The notes under the pieces are model-generated. The model was not told where the DNA came from, made no database searches, and was given only the letters and a program-made list of their open reading frames with translations. Shown in pieces: positions 5,865-7,296 of a DNA stretch of 7,296 bases. A program made the translations under genes and the position numbers. The DNA comes from an archaeon (GTDB taxonomy: Archaea; Asgardarchaeota; Hermodarchaeia; Hermodarchaeales; Hermodarchaeaceae): positions 1-7,296 of the forward strand of contig JABXGY010000090.1 of the NCBI GenBank assembly GCA_016550395.1, read 5' to 3'. Numbering within the stretch: position 1 is the stretch's first letter; each line of letters opens with the position of its first letter.

Positions 5865-6440
5865 TTAGGAAAAAAATGAAAGCATAGAATTTTGATCTGG
5901 CAACAAATCAACTAGATGACATGTTGTTAATACGCTTTCCCATAGAAGAGGGGCATGGGGCGGTCCTGGTCGAGGCCACCCAACTTGAATAGTAATGGTA
6001 GCATTCAGACCAGCATCACCTAAGACCCATAAACCAATCATCAGTTCATGATTGAGAAGTGAAAGGCCTTTTTGGTAGACAGTGAAATCATTTGTAAACA
6101 ACCCATAATAAGAAGCTGAGTAGGTATATGGGCTAGCTTGATGAATTATGAAATCGACAGCACCAGTTTGATTGAATTGCACATTAACTTTGATATGCCC
6201 AAACCCTTTGGAAGCCCAGGTAAGGATTTGAATAGTATAGAAATCCTCTGAGCTTACTGCATCTTCACTTTGCATAACAGCGATATAGGAATGCAAATTT
6301 CCGAAATTTCCTACAACAGCCACACTCCAAACTGTCTGGCTCGTAGATGTGTTAGAAATTGGTAGGACACCAGCAGAAAAAAGGACTAGGACCATGAGAC
6401 CAAGTATTTTCTTACTTCTAGTCATCCAATTATTGTGCAT
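5865..6440 (-). CDS. Secreted protein of unknown function with signal peptide
   Basis: A 191-residue protein from ATG at 6440, chosen because GAGGG lies 5 nt upstream; a TTG 12 nt further out would overlap that SD. A second ATG at 6425 (MTRSKK) would still leave a complete signal peptide. Residues about 7-30 form a classical export signal: basic TRSKK, then the hydrophobic ILGLMVLVLFSAGVLPI, then a small polar stretch (SNTSTSQT) suited to cleavage. No lipobox Cys follows. The mature part alternates polar and aromatic residues (VWSVAVVGNFG; FTVYQKGLSLL; NATITIQVGW), suggesting beta structure, with N-glycosylation sequons at NTS, NQT and NAT. The last 40 residues change character (WPRPGPPHAPLLWES, then a leucine-rich polar end). 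Apart from the signal there is no membrane anchor. I recognise no family. It is divergent from the flavoprotein gene and closed by its own terminator, so it is probably monocistronic. Confidence 0.7.
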   Translation of the reverse strand: MHNNWMTRSKKILGLMVLVLFSAGVLPISNTSTSQTVWSVAVVGNFGNLHSYIAVMQSEDAVSSEDFYTIQILTWASKGFGHIKVNVQFNQTGAVDFIIHQASPYTYSASYYGLFTNDFTVYQKGLSLLNHELMIGLWVLGDAGLNATITIQVGWPRPGPPHAPLLWESVLTTCHLVDLLPDQNSMLSFFS

Positions 6441-6445
6441 ATTTT

Positions 6446-6450
6446 CCCTC
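6446..6450 (-). promoter_or_regulatory. SD deciding the ATG start of the secreted protein
   Basis: GAGGG on the minus strand ends 5 nt before the ATG at 6440. It overlaps the alternative TTG at 6452, which has no SD of its own, so the shorter frame is preferred. Confidence 0.6.
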
Positions 6451-6475
6451 AACTAATTTTGATAAGAGATAGAGG

Positions 6476-6484
6476 AATAAAAAT
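6476..6484 (-). promoter_or_regulatory. Possible TATA-like element for the secreted-protein gene
   Basis: The minus strand reads ATTTTTATT; a start 25 nt downstream would be near 6455 and keep the SD in a leader of about 15 nt. The sequence is a weak match, and the spacer is AT-rich enough for chance hits. Confidence 0.25.
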
Positions 6485-6570
6485 CTTTGTAATTATTTCA
6501 AATGTGAAATAGGAATTTTTCAGAGTACAGGCTTAACACAAGCTTGCTTTCTTCAGCTTTGTAGCGAGTT

Positions 6571-6580
6571 GCTATATATT
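6571..6580. promoter_or_regulatory. TATA-like element in the divergent spacer
   Basis: GCTATATATT reads as a TATA box on both strands. It could drive the flavoprotein gene (leader about 120 nt) or the secreted-protein gene (leader about 110 nt). TATAACTTATAAC at 6684-6696 is nearer the flavoprotein gene, but would place the start at or after its SD. The spacer 6441-6719 holds nothing else I can support. Confidence 0.3.
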
Positions 6581-6704
6581 TCCGAATTCTTATTTTTTAT
6601 TCACTAGATTTCTCTAAAATGTGTTATGTTGAGGAATTTAACCGTAAGTAATGCTTATGTACTGGCGCTCATACCTTGTCGGCTATAACTTATAACGCGT
6701 TTCC

Positions 6705-6728
6705 CTGGAGGCGACCAGCTTGCCTGGT
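6705..6728 (+). promoter_or_regulatory. SD and TTG start of the flavoprotein gene within two competing small hairpins
   Basis: GGAGG (6707-6711) lies 8 nt before the TTG at 6720 and decides the start, since the in-frame stop at 6693-6695 leaves no ATG or GTG between. CTGG (6705-6708) can pair with CCAG (6715-6718). Alternatively ACCAG (6714-6718) can pair with CTGGT (6724-6728), putting the TTG in a 5-nt loop. The two folds share the CCAG arm and exclude each other. Both are short and may be incidental. Confidence 0.5.
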
Positions 6729-7296
6729 AACATAGATAAATTCGTAGAAGACGCCACTAAAATTATCGGTTCCGAACATATTACCACTAACCTTGCGATG
6801 CGCCACAGTTACATGGCCCGATCAGTCATGGGTATTCGAGCTGCGGTTTCTGAGGCTATTGTAAAACCGGCGGACACTAAAGAAACCCAAGCCATTGTGA
6901 ACCTTTGTAACAAATATAAAATTCCGATTAGCCCCTACTCAGGAGGTCTAAGCGGTGGATATGCTCAACCCCTCAAACCAGAAGGCATCATTCTTGATAT
7001 GGTGCGAATGAACAATATCATCGAAGTAGATATTGACTCACGGTATGTTGTCGTTGAGCCAGGGGTAACAGCAGGTCAAGTTTGGGCCTATTTCCGAAAG
7101 CATCACCTCGAATGGGCGCCACCCGTTCCAGATGGCGCACCACCTCGTGCAACCTTAATCGGAGATGCCTTGGAACGCGGCTTTAGCCTCGTCACAAGTA
7201 AATATGGACCCCAAGGTCGAATGATAAACGGTCTCGAAGTAATTCTACCACGTGGTGACATCATCTACACAGGCAGCTGGGCCTTGAAAGGTTTCA
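6720..7296 (+). CDS. FAD-binding oxidoreductase, PCMH/vanillyl-alcohol-oxidase type, 3' truncated by the window
   Basis: The first 192 residues of a flavoprotein; the frame is still open at 7296. It shows the FAD-binding PCMH fold in order: VKPADTKETQAIVNLCNKYKIP (about 48-69), the pyrophosphate-binding loop SPYSGGLSGG (71-80), GIILDMVRMNNIIEVD (89-104), and VVVEPGVTAGQVWAYFRKH (110-128). Then follow IGDALERG (147-154) and INGLEVILPRGDIIYTGSWAL (169-189). The family includes glycolate/D-lactate dehydrogenase subunits (GlcD) and the vanillyl-alcohol oxidase/4-cresol dehydrogenase group. The PPVPDGAP...IGDALERG layout resembles the second group more than the GGNxATNAGG of GlcD, with Asp where that group often has Asn. 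The substrate cannot be named without the C-terminal half. TTG start with SD GGAGG. It is probably cytosolic, as no signal peptide is seen. Confidence 0.85.
   Translation, partial: MPGNIDKFVEDATKIIGSEHITTNLAMRHSYMARSVMGIRAAVSEAIVKPADTKETQAIVNLCNKYKIPISPYSGGLSGGYAQPLKPEGIILDMVRMNNIIEVDIDSRYVVVEPGVTAGQVWAYFRKHHLEWAPPVPDGAPPRATLIGDALERGFSLVTSKYGPQGRMINGLEVILPRGDIIYTGSWALKGF

Noticed and set aside
6626..6688. A 20-codon frame upstream of the flavoprotein gene, possible leader peptide
   Set aside because: No SD before its ATG and no repeated or regulatory codons; such frames are common by chance.

Overview
The window looks archaeal. Candidate promoters are TATA boxes without paired bacterial -35/-10 elements, and Shine-Dalgarno (SD) sites (GAGGTG, GGAGG, GAGGG, AGGTG) lie 5-9 nt before start codons. 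TTG starts are used, spacers are AT-rich, and genes are mostly single units with their own leaders. The gene content (K+-independent H+-pyrophosphatase, acyl-CoA dehydrogenase, a VAO-type flavoprotein, an SCP2-like end, a secreted protein with N-glycosylation sequons) would fit an Asgard-type or other mesophilic heterotrophic archaeon. That lineage call is inference; no rRNA or marker gene is present.

Layout, left to right. (1) 1-196: the 3' end of a plus-strand gene whose tail resembles an SCP2 sterol/lipid-carrier domain. (2) 197-302: a short spacer with a perfect 7-bp inverted repeat against a TATA box, leading into 303-1337, a nine-repeat TPR protein with a TTG start. (3) 1338-1437: a convergent spacer with a bidirectional terminator-like hairpin. 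(4) 1438-2715, minus: a complete acyl-CoA dehydrogenase with a 40-residue C-terminal extension and an SD-covering leader hairpin. (5) 2716-3093: a gene-free spacer containing a relatively GC-rich, hairpin-rich island. (6) 3094-3267, minus: a 57-residue two-helix membrane protein. (7) 3345-5663, minus: a membrane proton-translocating pyrophosphatase with its own promoter and SD. (8) 5865-6440, minus: a secreted protein of unknown function, followed by a good hairpin/T-rich terminator. (9) 6720-7296, plus: the first 192 codons of an FAD-binding (PCMH/VAO-type) oxidoreductase that runs off the window, divergent from the secreted-protein gene.

How they could work together: acyl-CoA dehydrogenase implies acyl-CoA oxidation. 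Acyl-CoA formation by AMP-forming ligases releases pyrophosphate, which the pyrophosphatase could convert into a proton gradient. The SCP2-like end and the flavoprotein also fit lipid or organic-acid oxidation. This is a metabolic neighbourhood argument, not a demonstrated operon: every gene appears to have its own start signals. I see no mobile element, CRISPR array, rRNA or tRNA. No clearly new multi-gene system is evident. The most useful leads are the small membrane protein beside the pyrophosphatase, the structured spacer at 2861-2945, the leader hairpins, and a possible single-base frameshift at the start of the TPR gene.
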